A DNA stretch of 39,782 nucleotides. Source: Kiritimatiellia bacterium (GTDB lineage: Bacteria > Verrucomicrobiota > Kiritimatiellia > B70-G9). Position 1 is the stretch's first letter; each line of letters starts with the position of its first letter. The DNA is taken from assembly GCA_029934055.1 (NCBI GenBank), contig JAOZMZ010000010.1, forward strand, positions 1 through 39,782. The letters are read 5' to 3'. A program made the translations under genes and the position numbers. Below are positions 1 to 9,670 of this stretch, one piece after another. The notes below the pieces were generated by a model. The model saw only the letters and a list, made by a program, of their open reading frames with translations. It searched no databases and was not told the DNA's origin.

Positions 1-2
1 AC

Positions 3-983
<981 letters not shown>

Positions 984-1003
984 AAAAGTGCGGCAAATGC
1001 CGT

Positions 1004-1032
1004 TTGACAAGCCGGTGCGGGGCGCCTATAGT
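1004..1032 (+). promoter_or_regulatory. Putative sigma70-type promoter: TTGACA-N17-TATAGT
   Basis: ttgaca at 1004-1009, 17-bp spacer, tatagt at 1027-1032, about 40 bp upstream of the rpoZ GTG start. Confidence 0.7.
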
Positions 1033-1043
1033 GCGCCCCGCAC
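1015..1043 (+). terminator. Strong hairpin, candidate groEL terminator
   Basis: gtgcggggcgc-ctatagt-gcgccccgcac: 11-bp perfect stem, 7-nt loop, followed by tgatttt. Confidence 0.5.
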
Positions 1044-1072
1044 TGATTTTGGCGGAATGGAGGATTCAGGCG

Positions 1073-1321
1073 GTGAATATTGATTATCTCGAAGCGGCCA
1101 AGGAACGTATTCCCAACGTACCCTTGTTGATAAACGTTGTTTCCAGGCGCGTGCGTCAGCTCAATCATGGACATCGGCCCTTGACCAAGCCCGATAATCC
1201 GAACATGGAAAAGATTGATATCGCCCTCAAGGAAATAGCCGAAGGCAAACTGACGGCCGAGATGACGTTCGCCTCCGACACGGATACTTCTCCCGGAGAA
1301 GAGAAGGTCATCACTCTTTAA
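1073..1321 (+). CDS. rpoZ: DNA-directed RNA polymerase omega subunit
   Basis: GTG start; (M)NIDYLEAAKERIPNVPLLINVVSRRVRQLNHGHRPLTKPDNPNMEKIDIALKEIAEGKL matches the omega signature (VSRRVRQL, DIALKEIAEGK). Confidence 0.9.
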   Translation: MNIDYLEAAKERIPNVPLLINVVSRRVRQLNHGHRPLTKPDNPNMEKIDIALKEIAEGKLTAEMTFASDTDTSPGEEKVITL

Positions 1322-1326
1322 CGGGT

Positions 1327-1833
1327 GTGCTGGGGGTCCCTGCCGTGGCGCCTTCCGGGGAGAAAACGGCCGGAAACACTGAGCGTACGGTGGTGACGAA
1401 TCGTCGCGCGTTACGCAACTACCATGTCCTTGAGAGGATTGAGGCCGGTATCGAACTGACGGGCACGGAGGTGAAATCCATTCGGGCGGGCCGCGTAAGT
1501 CTCGACGAGAGTTTTGCGCGGGTCGAGAAGGGGCAAGTGATTCTCTACAACATGCATGTGTCGCCCTATTCGCACGGTGGCGCCTATAATCATGAGCCCC
1601 GGCGGCGACGGAGGCTGCTGTTGCACCGCGCCGAGATCCATCGTCTTTTCGGACGGGTTGCGTTACGTGGACTGACTTTGGTGCCGTTGCGTGTTTATCT
1701 TCGGAGGGGATGGGTGAAGGTCGAGCTGGGTGTATGCCGCGGCAAGCACCTTCATGACCGCCGCGAAGACCTGCGGCGCCGTACGTTGAACCGGGAACTC
1801 GCCAGGGAGGTCGGCAGGCGCAGGCGTGGGTGA
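1327..1833 (+). CDS. smpB: SsrA-binding protein SmpB
   Basis: TNRRALRNYHVLERIEAGIELTGTEVKSIRAGRVSLDESFARVEKGQVILYNMHVSPYSHGGAYNHEPRRRRRLLLHRAEIHRLFGRVALRGLTLVPLRVYLRRGWVKVELGVCRGKHLHDRRE. Confidence 0.95.
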   Translation: MLGVPAVAPSGEKTAGNTERTVVTNRRALRNYHVLERIEAGIELTGTEVKSIRAGRVSLDESFARVEKGQVILYNMHVSPYSHGGAYNHEPRRRRRLLLHRAEIHRLFGRVALRGLTLVPLRVYLRRGWVKVELGVCRGKHLHDRREDLRRRTLNRELAREVGRRRRG

Positions 1834-2022
1834 AGGGGCGGCGGGCCGGCTTGATTTCCTACCTTGATTCTGATTCCGGTCGGCGGGGCTGCGCCGGGCG
1901 GGGGATGTCTCTTTTTTGGGATTGCGAATTATTGGTGGACGGCCCGCGGTGTGCTCGACTGCAGTTGCCGGCGGCCGATTTTTTTAGTGAAAAGGCCTTT
2001 GCATTTCAGGCGCAGTGGGGTA

Positions 2023-2052
2023 GTTTAAACAAGCGATTGCTTTAAACAAACG
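2023..2052. promoter_or_regulatory. Candidate TetR operator: two TTTAAACAA(G/A)CG half-sites
   Basis: tttaaacaagcg (2024-2035) and tttaaacaaacg (2041-2052), 17-bp period, overlapping the imperfect palindrome TTTAAAcaagcgattgcTTTAAA; about 20 bp upstream of the TetR ATG. Confidence 0.55.
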
Positions 2053-2070
2053 TATTAACAGGGCCTCGGT

Positions 2071-2727
2071 ATGAGCGAGACTTCGACACGCGACAGGATT
2101 CTCTCGGCAGCCGCGGAGTTGTTTGCGCGGCGGGGCTATGCGGCTACGAGTATCCGCCATATCTGTGAACAGGCCGGGGCGAACGTGGCTTCGGTCAATT
2201 ACTATTTCCGGTCGAAGGAACATCTTTACGAGGAGGTCTTCCGGATGCTTTTCGAGACGATTGCCTCGCCGCTGGAGGAAATCGCCCGCCGCAGGATTGA
2301 GACCGCCACGCAGTGGCGCGAAGCAATCCATGACTGGATTCTGAAGGTGCTCCGGATTTTCAGCGCGGAGGATCCTCCGCAGCGCTGGGCCGCCAAGCTT
2401 TTCGCGCGGGAACGGGTGGCGCCTTCTTCAGTGTTCCCGATCGTCTACGGGAAGTTTTTCCACCCGCTGGAGAAAGCACTTGAGGACCTGATTCGTCTGG
2501 CACTTGCACGGCGGAGATCTGAACACGAGGTCCGCAAGTGGATACTGCTGATAGGGGGTGCCTGCGATGTTTTCGCCTATCACGATGCGCCCTGGGATGA
2601 AGTCGTCTTTCCGGCAGGAGTCGAGAAGCAGGAGTGGCTGCGGCAAGTGGCGGAACATTTGACCGGAGTAGTGTGCTGCGGGTTGCCGGAGAAGGGATCC
2701 CCCTTAGATGGGGAGGGGCCGAAATGA
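2071..2727 (+). CDS. TetR/AcrR family transcriptional regulator
   Basis: N-terminal HTH TRDRILSAAAELFARRGYAATSIRHICEQAGANVASVNYYFRSKEHLYEEVF; directly upstream of RND efflux genes. Confidence 0.95.
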   Translation: MSETSTRDRILSAAAELFARRGYAATSIRHICEQAGANVASVNYYFRSKEHLYEEVFRMLFETIASPLEEIARRRIETATQWREAIHDWILKVLRIFSAEDPPQRWAAKLFARERVAPSSVFPIVYGKFFHPLEKALEDLIRLALARRRSEHEVRKWILLIGGACDVFAYHDAPWDEVVFPAGVEKQEWLRQVAEHLTGVVCCGLPEKGSPLDGEGPK

Positions 2728-4187
2728 GTGTACGGAAAAGAGCGTGGCGAGGCGGGCCGGCGGTGTGGTATCTGGCGGCGGCCTTTACGATATGCGCGGC
2801 GAGTGCCTTCGCGGATTCGCGGCGATCGGCCGGGGTGGCGCCGCCTGCCGGTACGGAATCGAGTCCGCCGAAAAGTCTGACGGCCTGGCTGGGGTCGGTG
2901 GGGGACACCGGGGGCTTATCGCTTGCCGAGGCCACGGATATCGCGTTGAAGAGCAACCATGATCTCCGGCTGGCCATTAAGAAGGCGGCCGCAGCGGGGT
3001 ACGATACCGATGCAGCCCGCTCTTTGTTTTTCCCTCAGGTAAGTGCGGAGTACGGCTATGACGTGCGCGATCGTGAAGTTGAGCAGGAGTTCGGCGGACA
3101 GGCGGTTCCCTTGGGAGAAAAGGAATTTCAGCGCGGGGAAATCGCCGCACGGATGACCCTGTGGGATTTCGGGCGTACGCTGGGGGCTTATCGCCAAGCG
3201 GCCGGGGCGGAAGAGGCGGCTGCGCAGGTGCTGCAGCGGGTGCGGCAGGATGTGATTTACCGGACCGAGACCGCGTATTTTGCGGTATTGGAAACACGCA
3301 GGTTTCGCCAGGTGGCGCGTGCGGCTGTGCGCCAGGCGCGCGACCACCTGAAGACGGCCGAGAGTCAGTACCGTAACGGCGTAGTGACCACCAGTGATGT
3401 CCTGCGGGCGCGTGCCAATCTGGCGCGGGCGCGTCAGGAGCTGATTCGAGCGGACAACGCCGTTTCGATATCCGAGAGTCGTTTCAACAACGTTTTGGGA
3501 GTGGACATTGACCGCTCTGTTTGTATTCGTGACGAAGAAGCGCATTCCCGCGGGCTGTTGTCGGAGGGCGTGCGGGAGGCCTTCCGTTGTGCCCTCCGGA
3601 CGGCGGCTGAAAATCGGCCGGAACTCAAGCAGATGGCGGCGCTGATACGATCGGCGCGCGGCGGGCTTATGTCATCGCGGGGCCGGTTTCTGCCCGCGAT
3701 CTATATTTCCGGAAAAGTGGACCACTTGGACGACAAGTACCAGGTCCACAAGACTACGGCACTTGCCGAGATCGGCCTGCGCATTGACCTGTTCACCGGC
3801 GGGCGCGATCTGGCCGGATGGCGCAAGGCGCGGGTCAACGTCGAGAGAGCCGAAGAACAGGCCGCCAAGCTGCTGGATCTGATAACGCTGGAAGTCAAGC
3901 AGGCGGTTCTTTATCTGGATGAAGCCCTGCAGAAGCTCGATGTCGCCGCCGCGGCGGCTGCCTATGCGGACAGCAATCTTACGCTTGTGAACAACATGTA
4001 CGGTGAGGGGGCGGCGACGTCCACCGATGTGATGGATGCCGAGTTATTGCGCACGAGTGCTTTCAACGATTACGTCAGCGCACTTTATGATCTGCAGGTG
4101 GCTGAGAGTCGCTTGCGATATGCAACGGGAGTGATCGGTTGGGGGACGGTTCGCCAGGTGGTTGAGAGACAGGAGGAAAAACGATGA
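2724..4187 (+). CDS. TolC-like outer membrane efflux protein
   Basis: In-frame ATG at 2724 overlapping the TetR stop; signal-like N-terminus; LSLAEATDIALKSNHDLRLAIKKA..., ARANLARARQELIRADNAV, RPELKQMAALIRSARGG. Confidence 0.9.
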   Translation: MSVRKRAWRGGPAVWYLAAAFTICAASAFADSRRSAGVAPPAGTESSPPKSLTAWLGSVGDTGGLSLAEATDIALKSNHDLRLAIKKAAAAGYDTDAARSLFFPQVSAEYGYDVRDREVEQEFGGQAVPLGEKEFQRGEIAARMTLWDFGRTLGAYRQAAGAEEAAAQVLQRVRQDVIYRTETAYFAVLETRRFRQVARAAVRQARDHLKTAESQYRNGVVTTSDVLRARANLARARQELIRADNAVSISESRFNNVLGVDIDRSVCIRDEEAHSRGLLSEGVREAFRCALRTAAENRPELKQMAALIRSARGGLMSSRGRFLPAIYISGKVDHLDDKYQVHKTTALAEIGLRIDLFTGGRDLAGWRKARVNVERAEEQAAKLLDLITLEVKQAVLYLDEALQKLDVAAAAAAYADSNLTLVNNMYGEGAATSTDVMDAELLRTSAFNDYVSALYDLQVAESRLRYATGVIGWGTVRQVVERQEEKR

Positions 4188-5332
4188 ATTTCACGAGGCA
4201 GCGTACGCGTATTTGGTGGGGTGGACTTGCGGCAGGGATTGTATCGGTGGGCTCTGCAGTACTTTCCAGCGGAGCATCCCTCCCGGCGGTTCCGGTGACT
4301 ACGGCCGCCGCGGCCAGGCACACGATCGAGGAGACGCTGGAGTTGACCGGGAACGTCGAGGCGCTGAACAGCGTGACGGTTTACTCGAAGGTGTCCGGGA
4401 TCATCGAGAAGCTGGCGGTTGAACGTGGTATGAAGGTGAAACGGGGTGATGTGATAGCCGTCGTGGAACATCGTGCCGAAACGGCGCGGCGCGGGCGGCT
4501 GGCCGCGGCGGTGAAGGTGGCGGAAGCAAGCTTGGCACAGGCGGTTGCCCAACGGGAAAACGCCGAACTTGAAAAACGGCGCGCCGAGAATCTTTACCGG
4601 GAGAAAAGCATTCCCAAGCAAAAATACGATGCCGTCCTGGCGAGCTATAAAGTCGCTGCGGCAGGAGAAAAGCTGGCAGAGGCGAACCTGGTCGCGGCGC
4701 GCAAGGCTCTTGAAGAGATGGACGTACGGCTTTCCGATTACACTATTCGGGCGCCCATCGCCGGGGTGGTGAGTGAGCGATTTGTAGACGAGGGGGCGAT
4801 GGATACTCCGACGATGCCGATAGTGAGCATTCTGGATACTTCCATGTTGAAGATCACCTGCGACGTTGCACAGGTCAACGCCGCGCAGGTCCGGGAGGGG
4901 CAGGCGGCACGGATCACCACGGATGCCTATCCCGGGTATACATTCACGGGAACGGTCAGCATCGTCAATCCGGCCCTGGATCCGGCAAGCAGAACCCGGC
5001 AGGTGGAGATCCGCACCAGTGGTGAGCCGGAAGGAGGGGTTGCCGCCGGAGGGGTGTTGTTACGGCCGGGCATGTTCGTAAAGCTGAACATCGGCACGGG
5101 CAAGAGAAACGTGCTGGCGGTACCCAGGGACTGCCTCATGCGCCTGCCGGGTACGGGGGTCTATTACCTTTTCACCGTCAAGGATGGAACGGCGCAGAAA
5201 CGGATCGTCGAACTGGGAACAAGCCGCGGCAATCTGGTGGAAATAGTCCGCGGCATAAAGGTGGGGGAACGGGTGGTCGTCAAGGGCCAGGTGAACCTAA
5301 AAACGGGCACGCGGGTGGTGGAGACGGAGTAA
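4184..5332 (+). CDS. RND efflux periplasmic adaptor (membrane fusion protein)
   Basis: TIEETLELTGNVEALNSVTVYSKVSGIIEKLAVERGMKVKRGDVIAVVE...YTIRAPIAGVVSERFVDEGAM; ATGA overlap with the upstream gene. Confidence 0.95.
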   Translation: MNFTRQRTRIWWGGLAAGIVSVGSAVLSSGASLPAVPVTTAAAARHTIEETLELTGNVEALNSVTVYSKVSGIIEKLAVERGMKVKRGDVIAVVEHRAETARRGRLAAAVKVAEASLAQAVAQRENAELEKRRAENLYREKSIPKQKYDAVLASYKVAAAGEKLAEANLVAARKALEEMDVRLSDYTIRAPIAGVVSERFVDEGAMDTPTMPIVSILDTSMLKITCDVAQVNAAQVREGQAARITTDAYPGYTFTGTVSIVNPALDPASRTRQVEIRTSGEPEGGVAAGGVLLRPGMFVKLNIGTGKRNVLAVPRDCLMRLPGTGVYYLFTVKDGTAQKRIVELGTSRGNLVEIVRGIKVGERVVVKGQVNLKTGTRVVETE

Positions 5333-5348
5333 ACGGAGAAGCAATCGC

Positions 5349-8300
5349 ATGAATCTGCCGGAATTCGCCGTACGTCGCAAAGTTACCGTGTGGATGATCT
5401 TTCTCGCCATCGCCCTGATGGGCGTGATTTCCCTGACGAAACTGAAAATAGATTTACTTCCGGAGATCGAGCCGCCGGCGATCACTGTGCTGGTGCCCTA
5501 TCCCGGAGCGTCGGCGGAGGACGTGGAATCGGATGTAACCAAGTATCTCGAGGATCAGCTCAGTACGGTCAACAATCTCGACAAGCTGCGTTCGATTTCC
5601 AAGGACAGCTTGGCGGCGGTCACCTGCATGTTCAAATGGGGTGCGGATCTCGACGTGGCCGCCAATGATGTGCGCGACAAGATAGATCTTGCGCGCCAGG
5701 ACGTCCGCGACCATGCGCCGGATGCCGAGGAGCCGATGCTCTTCAAGTTTTCCAGTGCAACCGCACCGATCATGTTCGTGACCGTGACCGCTGAGGAAAG
5801 CTGGAAGCATCTCTATCATATCGTTGACAAGCAGATCGTGGATCCACTCAAGCGCGTACCGGGTGTGGGGGCCATGGTGATGTACGGCGGCCTGGAACGG
5901 CAGATCAATGTCCGTTTTGACAGGCAGCGGTTGGCGGGCTACGGGATAACGATTCCGGAATTGGTGCGCATACTCAAGGCGGAGAACATGGACTTCCCCG
6001 CCGGAGAGGTCAAGCTGGGTACCCGGGCTTACAAGATTCGTGTTACCGGACGTTTAAAGTCCGCCCGCGAGGCTGCCGAGCTGATCGTGGGCATGCACGC
6101 CGGGCACCCGGTATATCTGCGCGATGTTGCTGATGTCAGCGACGCCTTCGAGGAGCCGCGGATGTACGGCTGGGGCAACGGCAGGAAGGCCGTGGTCTTC
6201 ATGGTCCAGAAGCAGCAGGGGGCCAATACCGTGGCGGTCTGCCGGGCCATTCGGGAACGTCTCGCGAAGCTGCGGAAGCATTTGCCTGCGGATATCGAGA
6301 TAACCATTCCGATGGACAACTCGATTTTTATAATGAATTCGATTCACGACCTGGCACATACACTGTTGATTGCCGGGGTGCTTGTTGTACTGGTAACCGT
6401 GGTTTTCCTGCGGCGTATGCGTGCCAGCTTGATCGTGGTACTCACAATTCCCTTTTCTCTGATTATCGCATTTATCATGATGTACTCCGCCGGCTACACG
6501 ATCAACGTAGTTTCGTTGATGAGCCTGTCGATCGCCATCGGGATGGTAGTGGACAATGCAATCGTGGTCCTGGAAAACATCACCCGCCACGTGGAGGAAG
6601 GGGGTGAGCGTCCCAGCGAAGCCGCGGTCGCCGCCGCCGGTGAGGTCGGCACGGCGATAGCCGCCTCGACCTTGACTACGATCGCCGTCTTTGCGCCGTT
6701 AGCTTTCGTTACGGGCTTAAGTGGTATCGTCTTCAAGCAGCTTGCCTTCGTGGTTTCGATTACGCTGGGGGCTTCGCTGTTTACGGCGTTGACCATGACG
6801 CCGATGCTTGCATCGCGTTGGATCCGCCCGATATCCGAACGGGGAGGGTTGTTCGGACTCGGCGAGAAAGTGTTCGGGATGATCGAACGGAACTACGGGC
6901 GGTTGCTCGGATTTGCCCTGGCACACCGGTTACGGATTTTGGCGATCCTGGCCGTGGTGCTGTTCGCCAGCCTGCTGCTTCTGCGTAACGTGGGCAGTGA
7001 TCTTTTCCCGGACGTGGACACGGGAGACATAGATATTTCCGTGCAGCTCGACGAGAGTACGCGCCTCGAGGAATCCGCGCAGGTGGCGCAGCGCATCAAT
7101 CGGCTTTTCGAGAAGCTGGTTCCCGAGGCGGCGAACGTTTATACGTTTTGCGGCGAATCCGAACAGGGTATCGGGGTGGCGCTGGGTATTGATGAGGGCC
7201 CCAACATCGCCGAGGGGGGCTGCAAGTTGGTGAAGAAGAAATTCCGCCGACGTTCCGCAAAAGAGATCGCCGCATTACTGCGGGGGAAAATCAGGCGTAT
7301 TCCCGGAATCAAGCGGATGAAGGTCGTTGCTACGACCCCCATGAAACAGGTATTCATGGGAGGTGGTAAACAGGTTGAGGTGGAAATCATCGGGCACGAT
7401 CTGCGCCAGCTCAATCGGCTTGCGGAGGAGATTCGGGATATTTTCGATCGGACGCCCGGAGCAGTGGATGTTTCCATAGACGCCAAGCCGCCGCGCCAGG
7501 AGATACACGTCATCGTCAACCGCCGGAAGGCCGCCGAACTGGGGATCAGGGTGGCGGACGTCGCCCGGGTGCTGCGCGCCTCCTATTACGGCGCCAAGAC
7601 CAGCAAGTTGCGCGACGGTGGTGATGATTTCGACATTTTCATCCGTCTGCGGCGTGACAACCGTGCTGAGCTGGAAAAGATCGGAGATGTTCTCATCCCC
7701 TCGCGGATCAGTGCGGTAGGCCAGGTGCAATTGAAGAACATCGCCGAAATCAGACAGTCCACCGGTCCCGTGGAGATAAAGCGGAAGAACCGCGAGCGGA
7801 TCATCACCGTCGGTGCGGATACATACGGCCGATCGCTGGGCCAGGTCAAGGCCGATGTCGAGGAGGGGTTGAAGAAATTGTCCATTCCGCCGGGGATAAC
7901 GCTCGATTTCGGCGGTGAAGTCGAAGAACAGGCCAAGGCGTTTCACGACCTGGTCTCGCTGTTGGTGGTCGGGCTGATTCTGGTCTACATGGTGATGGCG
8001 GGGCAGTTCGAATCGCTGAAGACCCCTTTTATCATCGCCTTTGCGATTCCCTTTGCTTTTATCGGCGTGATCTGGGCGTTTTTCCTCACCGGGGTGACGC
8101 TGAGCCTGATGTCCTTCATGGCTGTCATTATGCTGGTGGGCGTAGTAGTCAACAATGCGATCGTTCTCGTGGACTACGCCGATATCTTGCGGGCGCGCGG
8201 GTTGCCGCTTGTGGCGGCGGTCAAGAAGGCCGGACACGATCGCCTCCGCCCGGTACTGATGACCACTTTGACGACCGTCTTCGGCATGTTGCCTCTGGCA

Positions 8301-8471
8301 GTTTCGCATGGGGAGGGAGCCGAGATGTGGCAGTCCTTCGGAATTACGGCCATAGGCGGGCTCTCGCTTTCGACACTGGTTACCCTGGTTCTGGTCCCGA
8401 TTGTTTACTCCTTGATCGAAAGGGAGCGCGGCGGCGGGCGAGAAGGTGCCCGGCGGGAGGTTCGGCGATGA
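5349..8471 (+). CDS. RND efflux transporter permease (AcrB/MdtB-like, HAE-type)
   Basis: 1040 aa; LKIDLLPEIEPPAITVLVPYPGASAEDVESDVTKYLEDQL, VSLMSLSIAIGMVVDNAIVVLENITRH, VGVVVNNAIVLVDYADILR. Confidence 0.97.
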   Translation: MNLPEFAVRRKVTVWMIFLAIALMGVISLTKLKIDLLPEIEPPAITVLVPYPGASAEDVESDVTKYLEDQLSTVNNLDKLRSISKDSLAAVTCMFKWGADLDVAANDVRDKIDLARQDVRDHAPDAEEPMLFKFSSATAPIMFVTVTAEESWKHLYHIVDKQIVDPLKRVPGVGAMVMYGGLERQINVRFDRQRLAGYGITIPELVRILKAENMDFPAGEVKLGTRAYKIRVTGRLKSAREAAELIVGMHAGHPVYLRDVADVSDAFEEPRMYGWGNGRKAVVFMVQKQQGANTVAVCRAIRERLAKLRKHLPADIEITIPMDNSIFIMNSIHDLAHTLLIAGVLVVLVTVVFLRRMRASLIVVLTIPFSLIIAFIMMYSAGYTINVVSLMSLSIAIGMVVDNAIVVLENITRHVEEGGERPSEAAVAAAGEVGTAIAASTLTTIAVFAPLAFVTGLSGIVFKQLAFVVSITLGASLFTALTMTPMLASRWIRPISERGGLFGLGEKVFGMIERNYGRLLGFALAHRLRILAILAVVLFASLLLLRNVGSDLFPDVDTGDIDISVQLDESTRLEESAQVAQRINRLFEKLVPEAANVYTFCGESEQGIGVALGIDEGPNIAEGGCKLVKKKFRRRSAKEIAALLRGKIRRIPGIKRMKVVATTPMKQVFMGGGKQVEVEIIGHDLRQLNRLAEEIRDIFDRTPGAVDVSIDAKPPRQEIHVIVNRRKAAELGIRVADVARVLRASYYGAKTSKLRDGGDDFDIFIRLRRDNRAELEKIGDVLIPSRISAVGQVQLKNIAEIRQSTGPVEIKRKNRERIITVGADTYGRSLGQVKADVEEGLKKLSIPPGITLDFGGEVEEQAKAFHDLVSLLVVGLILVYMVMAGQFESLKTPFIIAFAIPFAFIGVIWAFFLTGVTLSLMSFMAVIMLVGVVVNNAIVLVDYADILRARGLPLVAAVKKAGHDRLRPVLMTTLTTVFGMLPLAVSHGEGAEMWQSFGITAIGGLSLSTLVTLVLVPIVYSLIERERGGGREGARREVRR

Positions 8472-8758
8472 AGATGGTGCTGATAACATACAACGTTGTG
8501 CTGCATGATGAACTGATGGAACTGCTCGCGAGACTGGGGCTTGAGAGTTATACCCGCTGGAGCGGGGTGACCGGAGTCGGGCGTCTGAGCGGGCCGCATC
8601 TCGACAGTCACGTTTGGCCCGCCAAGAACTCCGCGCTTGCCGTGGCTGCAGACGACGCCAAGGCCGCACGTCTGCTGGAGGAAATCCGACGGATGCGCGA
8701 GGTCGCCGGCAGAGAAGGGCTGAAAGCTTTCGCGTGGCGTCTCGAAAGTGTGACTTGA
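8468..8758 (+). CDS. Small PII-like (nitrogen regulatory PII superfamily) protein
   Basis: ATGA overlap with the RND gene stop. MKMVLITYNVVLHDELMELLARLGLESYTRWSGVTGVGRLSGPHLDSHVWPAKNSALAVAADDAKAARLLEEIRRM resembles PII-like proteins accompanying efflux pumps. Confidence 0.7.
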   Translation: MKMVLITYNVVLHDELMELLARLGLESYTRWSGVTGVGRLSGPHLDSHVWPAKNSALAVAADDAKAARLLEEIRRMREVAGREGLKAFAWRLESVT

Positions 8759-8794
8759 GGGGCGGGGCCCCGTGCCACAATCGCCCGTATCGCA

Positions 8795-9670
8795 TCAAGG
8801 GCTCTCGTCCGTTGAGAGCCGGCCGGCCATTTCGGCCCAAGCCGTAATGGAAACATTTTCGGGTCTGGCATCCGGAGGGACTCCGGCCTGCTTCAACAGG
8901 CGTTGACGGTCGTTTTCCGTCAGCCCGTAGTGATCGCGCAACAGAGAGGAGATTTTCTTGCGCCGGCGGGTGAAGGCCGTCCGCACCAGATCACGAAAGG
9001 CCTTGCGATGTGCGCGGGGGCAGATCGGATATTCGCGTTGCATGAGGAGTACGACCGCAGAGTCGATGCGAGGCACCGGCACGAAACAGTGAGGGCTGAC
9101 GACCTTCAGCCGCCGGGCCGTGTAGACAGCGCCCACGAGGATCGTAAGGACCCCATAGGCGGATGTTCCCGGGCGTGCGACCAGTCGTTCGGCGACGTCT
9201 TTCTGGATGGTGACGACCATCCTGGGAACAGGGCGCTCGAGCTGTGCCAGCCGGACAAGGATACGGCTGGCGACGGAATAGGGAAGGTTCGAGACCACGC
9301 GGGTGATATGTCCGGCGGTGATGAGGGCGGGCAGGTCCAGATCGAGAATATCACCGTGGATGAGCGTGATGTTCGGAATGCCGGCGAAATAGGACGCCAA
9401 GTGGTCTGTCAGTCGGGGGTCTTTTTCCACGGCGATGACCGCCGTCTTCCTTGCGGCCAGAGCTTCACTGAGTACACCCAGCCCGGCTCCTATTTCGAGA
9501 ACGGCATCATTTTGTGACACGGCGGCGGCGTTGATGATGAATTCGACGATATTCGCATCTATCAGGAAGTTTTGTCCGAGTGAACGCCGGGGACGCAGGT
9601 TCATCTCCTTCATGATCCTGCGGACGTAGGTTGGGCTGGTAAGCTTCGACTTCATTATGACGGGCCGCAC
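8795..9670 (-). CDS. rsmA: 16S rRNA (adenine1518/1519-N6) dimethyltransferase RsmA/KsgA (possible start 9655)
   Basis: RPRRSLGQNFLIDANIVEFIINAAAVSQNDAVLEIGAGLGVLSEALAA...VVSNLPYSVASRILVRL. Confidence 0.96.
   Translation of the reverse strand: MRPVIMKSKLTSPTYVRRIMKEMNLRPRRSLGQNFLIDANIVEFIINAAAVSQNDAVLEIGAGLGVLSEALAARKTAVIAVEKDPRLTDHLASYFAGIPNITLIHGDILDLDLPALITAGHITRVVSNLPYSVASRILVRLAQLERPVPRMVVTIQKDVAERLVARPGTSAYGVLTILVGAVYTARRLKVVSPHCFVPVPRIDSAVVLLMQREYPICPRAHRKAFRDLVRTAFTRRRKKISSLLRDHYGLTENDRQRLLKQAGVPPDARPENVSITAWAEMAGRLSTDESP

Noticed and set aside
1834-2020. Possible tmRNA (ssrA) next to smpB
   Set aside because: No tRNA-like acceptor/T-arm or tag-peptide ORF could be recognised in the spacer.
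7275-8840. 521-aa minus-strand ORF opposite the RND permease
   Set aside because: Antisense shadow ORF of a GC-rich gene; low-complexity H/R/Q/P-rich protein with no domain signature, while the plus strand encodes a clear RND transporter.
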